Assembly: GCA_045655705.1 (NCBI GenBank) | Contig: JAZOPU010000133.1 | Location: 1-19,708 of the forward strand | Direction of reading: 5' to 3' | Length of the DNA: 19,708 nt | Source of the DNA: Scatosoma sp045655705 | Lineage (GTDB): Bacteria; Bacillota; Clostridia; Christensenellales; Borkfalkiaceae | Part shown: positions 1 to 7,347 of the stretch, in pieces | Position numbering within the stretch: the stretch's first letter is position 1 | Layout: the number at the start of each line of letters is the position of its first letter | Translations under genes and position numbers: made by a program | Notes under the pieces: generated by a model | Told to the model about the DNA's origin: nothing | The model's database searches: none | The model's input: the letters and a program-made list of their open reading frames with translations, nothing else

Positions 1-59
1 CGCTCGCCCGAAGACGTTCTCTCCACGACGTAAGGCACGAGTACGCTTTTTTCTTGCAT
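1..59 (-). CDS. clpP: ATP-dependent Clp protease proteolytic subunit ClpP, 5' fragment
   Basis: Only the first 19 codons and part of the next lie inside the window. The ATG is at 59 and reads MQEKSVLVPYVVERTSSGE, identical to the N terminus of the complete clpP at 18832-19425. An AAAAGGAG ribosome binding site precedes the start at normal spacing. The gene is cut by the window edge and is not a biological truncation. Confidence 0.9.
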   Translation of the reverse strand, partial: MQEKSVLVPYVVERTSSGE

Positions 60-74
60 AAAAAACTCCTTTTT

Positions 75-276
75 AGTGAAGTATTTGCCCGTTGGGCAAA
101 AGTGAAGTATGCCGAAAGGCAAGTGAATTAGCGACTTTGTCGCAGTGAAGTATGCCCCAAAGGGGCAAGTTGTGGAATATTCAATAACTTTTTCGCAAAG
201 CGAAAAAACTTCACTTGTGCTTGCACAAACTTCACTACGCAGTTACTTCACTTTTCACGAAGTGAAAAACTTCACT
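75..276. repeat. Short-hairpin array with nested AGTGAAGT / ACTTCACT spacers (long allele)
   Basis: Spacers AGTGAAGT lie at 75-82, 101-108, 122-129 (variant AGTGAATT) and 144-151. The reverse complement ACTTCACT lies at 208-215, 229-236, 245-252 and 269-276. Between the spacers are small stem-loops: TTTGCCC/GGGCAAA (84-100, loop GTT), GCC/GGC (111-120, loop GAAA), GCGAC/GTCGC (131-143, loop TTT), TGCCCC/GGGGCA (153-167, loop AAA), TTTTTCGC/GCGAAAAA (189-207, loop AAA), TTGTGC/GCACAA (215-228, loop TT) and TTTTCAC/GTGAAAA (252-268, loop GAA). The four forward and four reverse spacers can pair in nested order, giving one branched structure around a centre near 170-186. The array fills the gap between ftsH and clpP. 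No protein-coding role is seen. Confidence 0.9.
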
Positions 277-284
277 TTTAGAAT

Positions 285-310
285 AACGAGCCGTGTAAAA
301 ACGGCTCGTT
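285..310 (-). terminator. Probable ftsH terminator hairpin
   Basis: A 10-bp perfect stem AACGAGCCGT/ACGGCTCGTT with a 6-nt loop lies just beyond the ftsH stop. The following T-tract on the minus strand is weak (ATTCTAAAAG), so termination may be inefficient. The same hairpin is preserved at 19591-19616 in the second copy. Confidence 0.6.
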
Positions 311-314
311 GGGT

Positions 315-2273
315 TTATTCGTCTTTCGTTTGTTCTTCCGTTTCGTCCGCAACGACGTGTTCTTTGGACGGCGTCGTCATTTGTGCAAACGGGTTTTCTT
401 TATGCGTGTCTTCCTTGGCGTCCATAAACGCGATAACTTCTTTATAGTCCGCGCCTTTCATAAGCATCGCCACTTCTTCGGTGTAGATGGTTTCTCTTTC
501 CACGAGTACCCGCGACATATTATCCATAATCGAGCGGTTCTCTTTCAAAAGCTTGGTTGCGCGCGTGTGCGCTTCGGTAATCAAACGACGAATTTCGCTA
601 TCGATCGTCGCCGCAGTTTCCTGCGAATACCCGCCGCGGCTTTGGTTGCCGTATTCCATACCCATAAACACGGGTTGATCGCTATCATACGCCACAAGCC
701 CGAGCTTATCGCTCATACCCCATTGCGTAACCATTCTCCGCGCAATCTCCGAAACGTGTTGCAAGTCCGCACTTGCGCCCGTCGTTACGTCTTGAATGAC
801 GAGCTCTTCCGCAACGCGCCCGCCAAGCGACATACAAATATTATCAATGAGTTTGTTATACGAAACGTCGTTATCGTCCGTTTCAGGACGCGTCATCGTA
901 TAGCCCGCCGCACGGCCGCGGGGAATAATCGACACTTCGTGCACGGGATCGCAATGCTTACAAAGACAGGCCAAAACCGCGTGCCCCGCTTCGTGATACG
1001 CCGTACAGCGTTTGTCCGCTTCCGTTACCACTCGGCTCTTCTTTTGCGGGCCCATAAGCACTTTGTTAATACCGTCGTACAGCTCTAAATTGCCGATCAT
1101 TTTCTTGTTCGCGCGCGCCGCCAAAATTGCCGCTTCGTTCAAAAGGTTGGCAAGCTCCGCACCCGAAAATCCCGCCGTGATCCGCGCCACCGTTTTGAAA
1201 TTGACGTCGGGCGCCATAGGCTTATTTCTTGCGTGCACTTTCAAAATTTGTTCACGGCCTTTCACGTCGGGCAGGTTCACGTTGATTTGTCTGTCAAATC
1301 TACCCGGTCTTAACAGCGCGGGATCGAGAATATCCGCACGGTTGGTCGCCGCCATAACGATAATGCCTTCGCCCGTTTCAAAACCATCCATTTGCACGAG
1401 AATTTGGTTGAGCGTTTGTTCTCTTTCGTCGTGACCGCCGCCAAGACCTGCGCCGCGCCTACGCCCTACCGCGTCGATTTCGTCGATAAAGATAATGCAG
1501 GGTTGGTTTTTCTTTGCCATATCGAAAAGATCGCGCACACGCTTTGCACCAACGCCCACGTACATTTCCACAAAGTCCGAACCCGACACCGAGAAGAACG
1601 GCACGCCCGCTTCGCCCGCAACCGCTTTTGCAAACAGCGTTTTACCCGTTCCCGGAGGGCCTACGAGCAGTACGCCCGAGGGAATACGCGCACCCAAATT
1701 AGAAAACTTTTTCGGGCTTTTCAAGAACTCTACCACTTCCGCAAGTTCTTCTTTTTCTTCTTCTGCACCCGCAACGTCGGAGAAACGCACCTTTAAATTG
1801 CTTTGTACTTGCGCTTTGTTTTTGCCTATGTTCATTGCCGCGTTACCGCCGCCCGCCGCGCTACGCATAATCAGCCAGAACATCACCGCCACGAGCACTA
1901 CGCCTAAAATGGGGATTAAGCTCGACCAAATACTGCCTGCGTTGGGATCGGTGAAATGCATTTCCAGCGCCAACACCCCGTTTTCGCCTTTGGGAACGAT
2001 ATTCGTTAAAAAGGTGTGAGCGGAAGCAAAATCGTATAAGCTGGGAGCAACCGTCGTGTAGGCAATCTCTTTGCCTTCTAACGAGCCGTAACCCGTCCAT
2101 ACGTAACCGTCGATATACAGCTTGGTGATCTCGCCGTTTTTAATCTTGTCGTAGAACGCGTTAAAGGAAAGCTCCGTCGGTCCGCCGAGAATATCGGTAA
2201 GTAAAAACCCGAGCAAGGCAACGAGCACCACCGCCACGATCACCCATATAATTGTTTTTGTTTTCTTATTCAA
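315..2273 (-). CDS. ftsH: ATP-dependent zinc metalloprotease FtsH
   Basis: Membrane-anchored AAA+ protease that extracts and degrades misassembled membrane proteins and some regulators. From the chosen start it is 652 residues. There are two transmembrane segments (about 8-25 and 119-136) around a short external domain. The AAA module follows with Walker A GPPGTGKT (205-212), Walker B IIFIDEID (260-267) and the second region of homology ending in RPGRFDR. The zinc site HEAGH is at 427-431 with a probable third ligand Asp near 503 (TTGASADL). The acidic tail is typical. I chose a TTG start at 2273 because AAGGAG (2283-2288) sits 9 nt upstream. The ATG at 2297 lies upstream of that site and would add eight residues. 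The gene has its own promoter at 2364-2392 and stands apart from yugP by about 180 bases. Confidence 0.96.
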   Translation of the reverse strand: MNKKTKTIIWVIVAVVLVALLGFLLTDILGGPTELSFNAFYDKIKNGEITKLYIDGYVWTGYGSLEGKEIAYTTVAPSLYDFASAHTFLTNIVPKGENGVLALEMHFTDPNAGSIWSSLIPILGVVLVAVMFWLIMRSAAGGGNAAMNIGKNKAQVQSNLKVRFSDVAGAEEEKEELAEVVEFLKSPKKFSNLGARIPSGVLLVGPPGTGKTLFAKAVAGEAGVPFFSVSGSDFVEMYVGVGAKRVRDLFDMAKKNQPCIIFIDEIDAVGRRRGAGLGGGHDEREQTLNQILVQMDGFETGEGIIVMAATNRADILDPALLRPGRFDRQINVNLPDVKGREQILKVHARNKPMAPDVNFKTVARITAGFSGAELANLLNEAAILAARANKKMIGNLELYDGINKVLMGPQKKSRVVTEADKRCTAYHEAGHAVLACLCKHCDPVHEVSIIPRGRAAGYTMTRPETDDNDVSYNKLIDNICMSLGGRVAEELVIQDVTTGASADLQHVSEIARRMVTQWGMSDKLGLVAYDSDQPVFMGMEYGNQSRGGYSQETAATIDSEIRRLITEAHTRATKLLKENRSIMDNMSRVLVERETIYTEEVAMLMKGADYKEVIAFMDAKEDTHKENPFAQMTTPSKEHVVADETEEQTKDE

Positions 2274-2363
2274 AGTGTTACACTCCTTAACCGCCAAGCC
2301 TAATGCGCAGCGGATATCTTTTTATACCCCGTTTTTGCCCTTATCAAACGGTTTTACCCGTTT

Positions 2364-2392
2364 ATTTTACCATATAACCGCGGGTTTTTCAA
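2364..2392 (-). promoter_or_regulatory. Sigma-A promoter of ftsH
   Basis: On the minus strand TTGAAA (2387-2392) and TAAAAT (2364-2369) are separated by exactly 17 bases. Transcription would start near 2357, leaving a leader of about 80 nt before the TTG start of ftsH. Confidence 0.75.
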
Positions 2393-2455
2393 GCGTTTAT
2401 TATCCTTTTTGGAAATATTTAGAAAATGTTCACGAAATTAACACAATTCACTTTC

Positions 2456-3181
2456 TTAATCTCTTCTTCTTCCGCCGAACAGGATAAACACCCAAAGCGC
2501 AAACCGTAAAAAATACACGAGCGACGTTAGCAAAGACGCCACGTACGTTTGCGCCGCCGCCGAAAGCATCTTCTCCGCATAGGGCAATTCTTCTTCCGTC
2601 AAAATCCCTTCTTCCACAAGCATACGCTTTGCGCGTCGGCTTGCGTCGAATTCCACGGGCAAGGTTACGAGCGCAAACACCGTCGAAAGTCCGTATAAAA
2701 CCACCCCGCCCATCGCCAAATAATAGCCAAGGTTTTGGTATTGCGAAAGGGAAACGAACAAGTCCAAAATCAGCCCCACGAGTACGAGCGGAAGCGCAAG
2801 ACGCGTGCCGAAGTTGGTGATCGGAACAAGCAAGGTTCGGAGTTTATACGGTAAATATCCGCGCTTTTTTTGCACCACGTGCCCGATCTCGTGCGCCGCG
2901 ATTGCCACCGCCGCCACCGAATCGTTGCCGTATACCCCGTCGGATAAATTGACGGTCTTTTTCGTGGGGTGGTAATGATCGGTGAGCGTGCCCCGCACCT
3001 TCCCCACTTTAATATCGTGAATATCATTTGCGCGAAGTAATTTTTTCGCGGTATCATAACCCGTCGCGTGCGAACGCGTGCCGATTTCTTGTTGCGCTTG
3101 ATACGTTTTATGCACTTTCGCGCTGGCACTGCCTGCAATGAGCGCGCAAAGAAGCATCGGGATTAGGAAAATAAAATACAT
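2456..3181 (-). CDS. yugP: Membrane zinc metallopeptidase, YugP family (Zn_peptidase_2)
   Basis: A 241-residue integral membrane peptidase of the family named after Bacillus YugP. Its substrate is unknown. The N terminus is a hydrophobic anchor (about 2-20). The zinc motif HEIGH is at 97-101 inside the family pattern AIAAHEIGHVVQ. A conserved acidic residue in PVEFDASRRA (near 177) is the likely third ligand. Two further hydrophobic stretches (about 128-170) and a C-terminal one (about 213-235) fit a membrane protein. The start has AAAGGAG at good spacing and lies 11 nt after the rsmI stop, so trmN6-rsmI-yugP form one transcription unit. No terminator is visible downstream before the ftsH promoter. 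Confidence 0.88.
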   Translation of the reverse strand: MYFIFLIPMLLCALIAGSASAKVHKTYQAQQEIGTRSHATGYDTAKKLLRANDIHDIKVGKVRGTLTDHYHPTKKTVNLSDGVYGNDSVAAVAIAAHEIGHVVQKKRGYLPYKLRTLLVPITNFGTRLALPLVLVGLILDLFVSLSQYQNLGYYLAMGGVVLYGLSTVFALVTLPVEFDASRRAKRMLVEEGILTEEELPYAEKMLSAAAQTYVASLLTSLVYFLRFALWVFILFGGRRRD

Positions 3182-3192
3182 TGCTTTCTCCT

Positions 3193-3996
3193 TTATAACT
3201 CGATGGCAAAGGGGTAGAGCTCGGATTTGGAAACACCGCGGTCTTTCGCCGCACGCTTTAACGCTTCCTTTTTATCTAACCCCGTCGCCATATAATGTTT
3301 AATATGTTCTATTTCCGAAAGGGTATTCAACGGGCACTCTTTTTTCTCCGCACCAGCCACCAGCAATACGTATTCTCCGCGCTTTTCTCCGTCAAGACCT
3401 TGGGAGAGCTTGAAATTCACCGCTTCTTCGTGCATTTTCGTGATTTCTCTAACAGCGGAACATTCTCTATCGCCGAAAATCTCAAACATTGCCTGAATGT
3501 TCTTATCCACGTCTTGGGGCGCGGAGTGGAACGCAAGCGTCATATCCAAATCTTTATATTTTTCAAGCACGGCGCGTTTTTCTCCCGCCTTATCGGGCAA
3601 AAAGCCGATAAAGGCGAACCTGTCCGCGGGAAGCGCGGACAGCACCAGCCCCGCCACGAACGCGCACGCACCTGGCACGATGGTATACTTTTCCCCCGCC
3701 TCGCGCAAAACCTTGCAAACGACGTTACCTGGGTCTGATACCACGGGCGTGCCTGCGTCGGACACCACCGCCACGTTTTCTCCCTTTTGCGAACGCTCTA
3801 AAATTTTTATCGCCGCTTCCGTTTCGTTGAATTTATGACAGGAAAACAACGGTTTTTTTATCTCGTAGGCGTTGAGAAGTTTGATCGTATGTCTTGTATC
3901 TTCGCAAAAAATAACGTCCGCGTTTTTCAGCGTTTCTATCGCGCGAAAGGTAATGTCTTGTAAATTCCCGATAGGGGTGGCAACGAACGTAACCAT
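3193..3996 (-). CDS. rsmI: 16S rRNA (cytidine-1402 2'-O)-methyltransferase RsmI
   Basis: Uses S-adenosylmethionine to methylate the ribose of C1402 in the decoding centre of 16S rRNA. The 267-residue protein shows the tetrapyrrole-methylase fold signatures of RsmI: ATPIGNLQDIT (6-16), EDTRHT (32-37), SDAGTPVVSDPG (79-90) and PGACA (108-112). A helical C-terminal extension ends in KDRGVSKSELYPFAIEL, as is usual for the family. The ATG has AAGGAG 6 nt upstream. It lies 15 nt after trmN6 and 11 nt before yugP, so the three genes are probably co-transcribed. A TrmN6-type gene beside rsmI is a familiar Bacillota arrangement (yabB-yazA-rsmI in Bacillus). The small GIY-YIG gene that can sit between them is missing here. 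Confidence 0.95.
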   Translation of the reverse strand: MVTFVATPIGNLQDITFRAIETLKNADVIFCEDTRHTIKLLNAYEIKKPLFSCHKFNETEAAIKILERSQKGENVAVVSDAGTPVVSDPGNVVCKVLREAGEKYTIVPGACAFVAGLVLSALPADRFAFIGFLPDKAGEKRAVLEKYKDLDMTLAFHSAPQDVDKNIQAMFEIFGDRECSAVREITKMHEEAVNFKLSQGLDGEKRGEYVLLVAGAEKKECPLNTLSEIEHIKHYMATGLDKKEALKRAAKDRGVSKSELYPFAIEL

Positions 3997-4011
3997 GGTT
4001 TTCTCCTTATC

Positions 4012-4686
4012 TTAATTATATATCGTTTCCATAATCTCGCAGGCGGGTTTTCCGCCTTTGACGGCTTCTATCATAACCAGATACGGTTTTGCGCCCGCTT
4101 TTCCCGAAACGAACTGTATTCTTTTGACTTCGATATTCACTTGTTTTAGCGTGTAGCAAACTTCTGCAATGCGATCCGCTCTATGTAGCATCGCCACCCT
4201 ACCGCCGAATTTGAGTGCTTTGGAAATCGCCTGCGCAAGCTCGCGCAAATTGATGGTCAGCTCTTTCCGACACACCGCTTTTTCATAGCTTTCGTTGTCA
4301 AACCCGCCTTTTTCATAGGGTGGATTGCATAAAACGAGCGAGAATTTTTCGCGGTATTTTTCGTCTAAATCTTGCAATTTCCCCAATGTAAACGCAAAAT
4401 TTTCAAACCCGTTATACTCCGCCGTTTTCTTGGCAAGCGAAAGCAGGCTTTCCTGCATTTCAAAGAGCGTAAACGGCAAGTTTTTGTCCGCGTTGAGCGC
4501 GTGGAAATGGAACGCGACGATCCCGCTCCCCGCGCAAAAATCCGCTACGATATCCCCCTTTTTCGCACGGGCGAAACGGGTTAGTAGCACGCTGTCGGAA
4601 GTGAAACGGTATAATCTCGTGTCCTGCACGATCTTCAAGCCGTTTATTTGCATATCTTCTAAAACTTCGGTGTCGGATAAAATCAT
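4012..4686 (-). CDS. trmN6: tRNA1(Val) adenine-37 N6-methyltransferase, TrmN6/YabB family
   Basis: A 224-residue Rossmann-fold methyltransferase. The N terminus MILSDTEVLEDMQINGLKIV matches the start of this family. The SAM-binding motif ADFCAGSGIV is at about 48-57. The catalytic NPPY (121-124) marks an amino-methyltransferase acting on a base. The reading frame can extend 20 codons upstream, but the ATG at 4686 is preferred: it fits the family and stands 6 nt after a perfect TATAAT with no ribosome binding site. This points to a leaderless mRNA. It is the first gene of the trmN6-rsmI-yugP unit and is divergent from gerAA, with 77 bases between the two start codons. The exact tRNA target is inferred from family membership. 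Confidence 0.87.
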   Translation of the reverse strand: MILSDTEVLEDMQINGLKIVQDTRLYRFTSDSVLLTRFARAKKGDIVADFCAGSGIVAFHFHALNADKNLPFTLFEMQESLLSLAKKTAEYNGFENFAFTLGKLQDLDEKYREKFSLVLCNPPYEKGGFDNESYEKAVCRKELTINLRELAQAISKALKFGGRVAMLHRADRIAEVCYTLKQVNIEVKRIQFVSGKAGAKPYLVMIEAVKGGKPACEIMETIYN

Positions 4687-4692
4687 ACTTTC

Positions 4693-4721
4693 ATTATAGC
4701 AACGTTTTACAAAAAAGTCAA
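4693..4721 (-). promoter_or_regulatory. Sigma-A promoter of trmN6, placed for a leaderless transcript
   Basis: TTGACT (4716-4721), a 17-base spacer and TATAAT (4693-4698) on the minus strand. Only six bases (GAAAGT) separate the -10 box from the ATG. The expected start of transcription, about seven bases past the -10 box, is therefore the A of the start codon. Confidence 0.85.
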
Positions 4722-4728
4722 TCTTTGC

Positions 4729-4758
4729 GGATAGCTTTACGCGCAAAAACGCATACTC
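4729..4758 (+). promoter_or_regulatory. Possible forespore (sigma-G/F type) promoter of the gerA operon
   Basis: GGATA (4729-4733) and CATACTC (4752-4758) are 18 bases apart. They resemble the sigma-G pattern GNATR - 18 - CATNNTA, with a mismatch at the last -10 base. No good sigma-A promoter is seen. GerA-type receptor operons are made in the forespore in Bacillus, which fits. The -10 box would place the start of transcription at about the gerAA ATG. Confidence 0.4.
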
Positions 4759-4763
4759 TTGCT

Positions 4764-6272
4764 ATGAATACGCCAAAAAAATTATCGAAAAATCTACAAT
4801 CGAATATCCAAACCGTGAAAAAGGTGCTGGTATCCGAAGACATACTCACCTATCATTTCACCACCGCCGATAAGGTGGATTGCGCTCTTATCTTTGCGGA
4901 CGGTATGGTAAACAAGGAACTGCTCGCCCAGCTCGTGGCAAAACCCCTTTCCGCGCTACTTCTAAATAAAAAGGACGGGGGCAGGGATGCAACGAACGAA
5001 AAACAGGGCGAAAATACCCCAAGCGATCGTATTCTGGAAAACACCCGTTTTCCCGAGCTCAAAGAAAAAACGCTTTTAGAAGATATGGTGAAAGAAGTGC
5101 TCGACGGTAACACGCTGTTGCTCGTAGACGGATTTGCTACGGGCTTTATCGTGGGCGCAAAGCTCATTCCCGTGCGCGCGGTAATCGAACCGCCCACGGG
5201 CGTTGCCGTCAAAGGTCCAAGAGAAGGGTTTATCGAGGACGTGAAAACGAACATGGCACTCGTTAGAAAACGCTTAAAAGCCCCCGAATTGCGGTTTGAA
5301 ACGGTGCGCGTTGGAAAGCGTTCGGACACTGCCGTTGCTATTTGTTACCTTGACGGCATTTCCAGCGAAGAAGTGCTTGAACAGGTCAAGAAAAAGCTTT
5401 CTAAAATACAAATCGACAATATCCCCGACTCGTCGTATATCGCGGCGTTTTTATCCCCGCGCAAGCACTCGCTCTTCCGCGCAATCGGCACGACGGAAAA
5501 ACCGGATATTTTTTGCGCCAAAATTGCGGAGGGCAGGATAGGCTTACTCGTAGACGGCTCGCCTATTGCGCTCACCGCGCCGTATATTCTAACGGAAGAT
5601 TTACAAAGCAGTGAAGACTATTTCATCTCGCCCTTTATGGCGACGGTTTTCCGATTTATGCGTCTGCTTTCGTTGTTCGTCGCTTTGTTACTTCCCGCGT
5701 TTTACGTGTCCGCACAGCTATTTAAAATGCAACTTTTACCCTTGGGGCTTATGCTAACCATTGCAAGCTCCGTGCGCGAGCTACCGCTCTCCCCCGCGCT
5801 TGAAATGTTCGTCGTGCTTTTGCTCCTTGAAATTTTAAAAGAAGCGAGTATTCGTATGCCTAAATACGTAGGTATGTCGCTATCCGTCGTGGGCGCGCTC
5901 GTGCTCGGCGAAACGGCGGTTTCGGCAGGGTTTTTATCCACGCCCGCAATTATCGTCGTGGCATTTTCGGGGATTTGCTTATACACCGTGCCCGATTTTG
6001 TGGAAACGGGCAGTATTTTGCGTTGGCTGTTCTTGCTCGTGGCGGGTGGGCTTGGCCCGTTCGGGATCGTGCTTTTTGCTTCGTTCATTTTATATTATCT
6101 CATCACCTCCGACAGCTACGGCACGCCCCCGCTCGCGCCCTTTTCCCCGCTCGTGAAAAGCGATTTGCGGGATTCTATTATCAAATACGATATGGAAAGC
6201 CTAAAATCCCGTCCGCGCTTTTTGCGCTCGAAAAATAAAACGCGTTTGAAAGGAGAAAACCAAAATGACTGA
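4764..6272 (+). CDS. gerAA: Spore germinant receptor subunit A (GerA/GerKA family)
   Basis: Subunit A of a germinant receptor in the inner spore membrane; it helps sense small-molecule germinants. The 502-residue protein has a soluble N-terminal region (about 1-295) and a C-terminal membrane region with several helices (about 300-447). The hallmark EPPTGVAVKGPREGF (142-156) followed by a TN.ALVRKR stretch is characteristic, as are PFMATVFRFMRLLSLF and GPFGIV in the membrane part. I chose the ATG at 4764. An in-frame TTG exists at 4725, but neither has a ribosome binding site. The gene overlaps gerAB by 8 bases. The family letter (A, B or K) cannot be assigned from sequence alone. Confidence 0.92.
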   Translation: MNTPKKLSKNLQSNIQTVKKVLVSEDILTYHFTTADKVDCALIFADGMVNKELLAQLVAKPLSALLLNKKDGGRDATNEKQGENTPSDRILENTRFPELKEKTLLEDMVKEVLDGNTLLLVDGFATGFIVGAKLIPVRAVIEPPTGVAVKGPREGFIEDVKTNMALVRKRLKAPELRFETVRVGKRSDTAVAICYLDGISSEEVLEQVKKKLSKIQIDNIPDSSYIAAFLSPRKHSLFRAIGTTEKPDIFCAKIAEGRIGLLVDGSPIALTAPYILTEDLQSSEDYFISPFMATVFRFMRLLSLFVALLLPAFYVSAQLFKMQLLPLGLMLTIASSVRELPLSPALEMFVVLLLLEILKEASIRMPKYVGMSLSVVGALVLGETAVSAGFLSTPAIIVVAFSGICLYTVPDFVETGSILRWLFLLVAGGLGPFGIVLFASFILYYLITSDSYGTPPLAPFSPLVKSDLRDSIIKYDMESLKSRPRFLRSKNKTRLKGENQND

Positions 6273-7347
6273 TTTACCCCAAACGGACGGCGTACACACC
6301 CGTCAAATTGCCTTTTTCGCGGCGTTTATTTTGCCGTTATATAAGCTTGTGGAAACGCCGTCTTTGCTTGCAAGCTTTTCCAAGGGCGATTTACTTTTGC
6401 CCGCGTTTTTGCAATATATTCTCCAAGCTATCGTGCTTGCATTGCTCCTTTTCGCGCTTTCGCGCTCGGAAAAACCGCTCGCGCAAAGACTGCAAGAAAC
6501 GCTTGGGAAATGGTCGATTGCCGTTTATATCGCCTATGCGGTGTTTTTCGTATTATACGCAATCTTACCCCTACTCGATTTAGAAAAATTCGTCTACGCG
6601 GTGTTCTACGACACTTCGCCCACGCTCTTTTCGTTTGCGGCGTTCTTTGTTTTGCTCGGCTTTGCCTGCACCAAAGGCTTGAAAGCCGTTGGGCGCGCCG
6701 CCGATCTTTCGCTGTTTTTGTTTTTATTGCCCTTTTTGCTACTGCTTATGATGTCGCTTGCGGAAGCGGACGCTTCTAATCTTTTGCCTTTTTTTGAGCA
6801 AAAATTTTCGGGTGGTTTGAAAGCGGTAACCTACACCGCTCCGCATTTTTCCGACGTGGCTTTGCTCTTGCCCTTGCTTTTTAACCTGCGCTATCAAAAA
6901 GGCGATGGCAAAAAAATTATGACGGGCTACGGCGTGGGCGCGGGTTGCGTGCTCGTTTTTCTTGCTGTTTTCTACGGCGTATATTCTACGATCGCACCGC
7001 GTGAGCATTACGCGTTTGCCAAGATCGCGCAATATTTCCCTGCCCTTTCTATCGTTGGCAGGATTGATCTTTTGCTTGTGTATATGCTTTGTATCGTGCT
7101 CTTTTTTAGCGTGGCAACACCGCTCGTTTACACCGTCGATTTCACTTCGCGGTGTATGGGTACGCAAAAAAAGACGTTGCTTTCCGCTATCATTTCCATC
7201 GGCGCGTTCGTGTTCGTGCTCTTTTGCAATAAATATTACAATTCTTTCTACGCGGTGATTTCGGGAAAACTCTTTCCCGTGTTTTGGGTGTTTTCCCTGC
7301 TTTTGCCACTTTTGACTTTGCTTTTAAGGAGGGATAACCGTGCGTAA
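6265..7347 (+). CDS. gerAB: Spore germinant receptor subunit B (GerAB family, APC-type transporter fold)
   Basis: Integral membrane subunit of the germinant receptor, related to amino-acid permeases and thought to bind the germinant. The 360-residue protein is almost entirely hydrophobic, with about ten membrane helices from residue 13 to 355, the size and profile expected of GerAB. Its ATG has AAAGGAG at 6249-6255 and overlaps the end of gerAA by 8 bases. The same 8-base overlap occurs with gerAC, which indicates translational coupling and equal dosage of the three subunits. The germinant cannot be inferred from sequence. Confidence 0.88.
   Translation: MTDLPQTDGVHTRQIAFFAAFILPLYKLVETPSLLASFSKGDLLLPAFLQYILQAIVLALLLFALSRSEKPLAQRLQETLGKWSIAVYIAYAVFFVLYAILPLLDLEKFVYAVFYDTSPTLFSFAAFFVLLGFACTKGLKAVGRAADLSLFLFLLPFLLLLMMSLAEADASNLLPFFEQKFSGGLKAVTYTAPHFSDVALLLPLLFNLRYQKGDGKKIMTGYGVGAGCVLVFLAVFYGVYSTIAPREHYAFAKIAQYFPALSIVGRIDLLLVYMLCIVLFFSVATPLVYTVDFTSRCMGTQKKTLLSAIISIGAFVFVLFCNKYYNSFYAVISGKLFPVFWVFSLLLPLLTLLLRRDNRA

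Larger units (their letters stand above)
1..402. repeat. Terminal direct repeat, left copy (clpP 5' end, hairpin array, ftsH 3' end)
   Basis: This stretch matches 19367-19708 from its first base to its last. The coding parts look identical, but the intergenic array is about 60 bases longer here. Both copies carry the same gene junction, so the window closes on itself. Either the molecule is circular, or the segment is tandemly duplicated, or the assembly joined wrongly at a repeat. Confidence 0.95.

Noticed and set aside
75..276. CRISPR-like array
   Set aside because: The constant unit is only 8 bases, the intervening parts are self-complementary hairpins of varying length, the unit reverses orientation midway, and there are no cas genes.
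309..1088. Long plus-strand frame opposite ftsH
   Set aside because: Fully antisense to a gene with intact catalytic motifs; its composition is that of a shadow frame.
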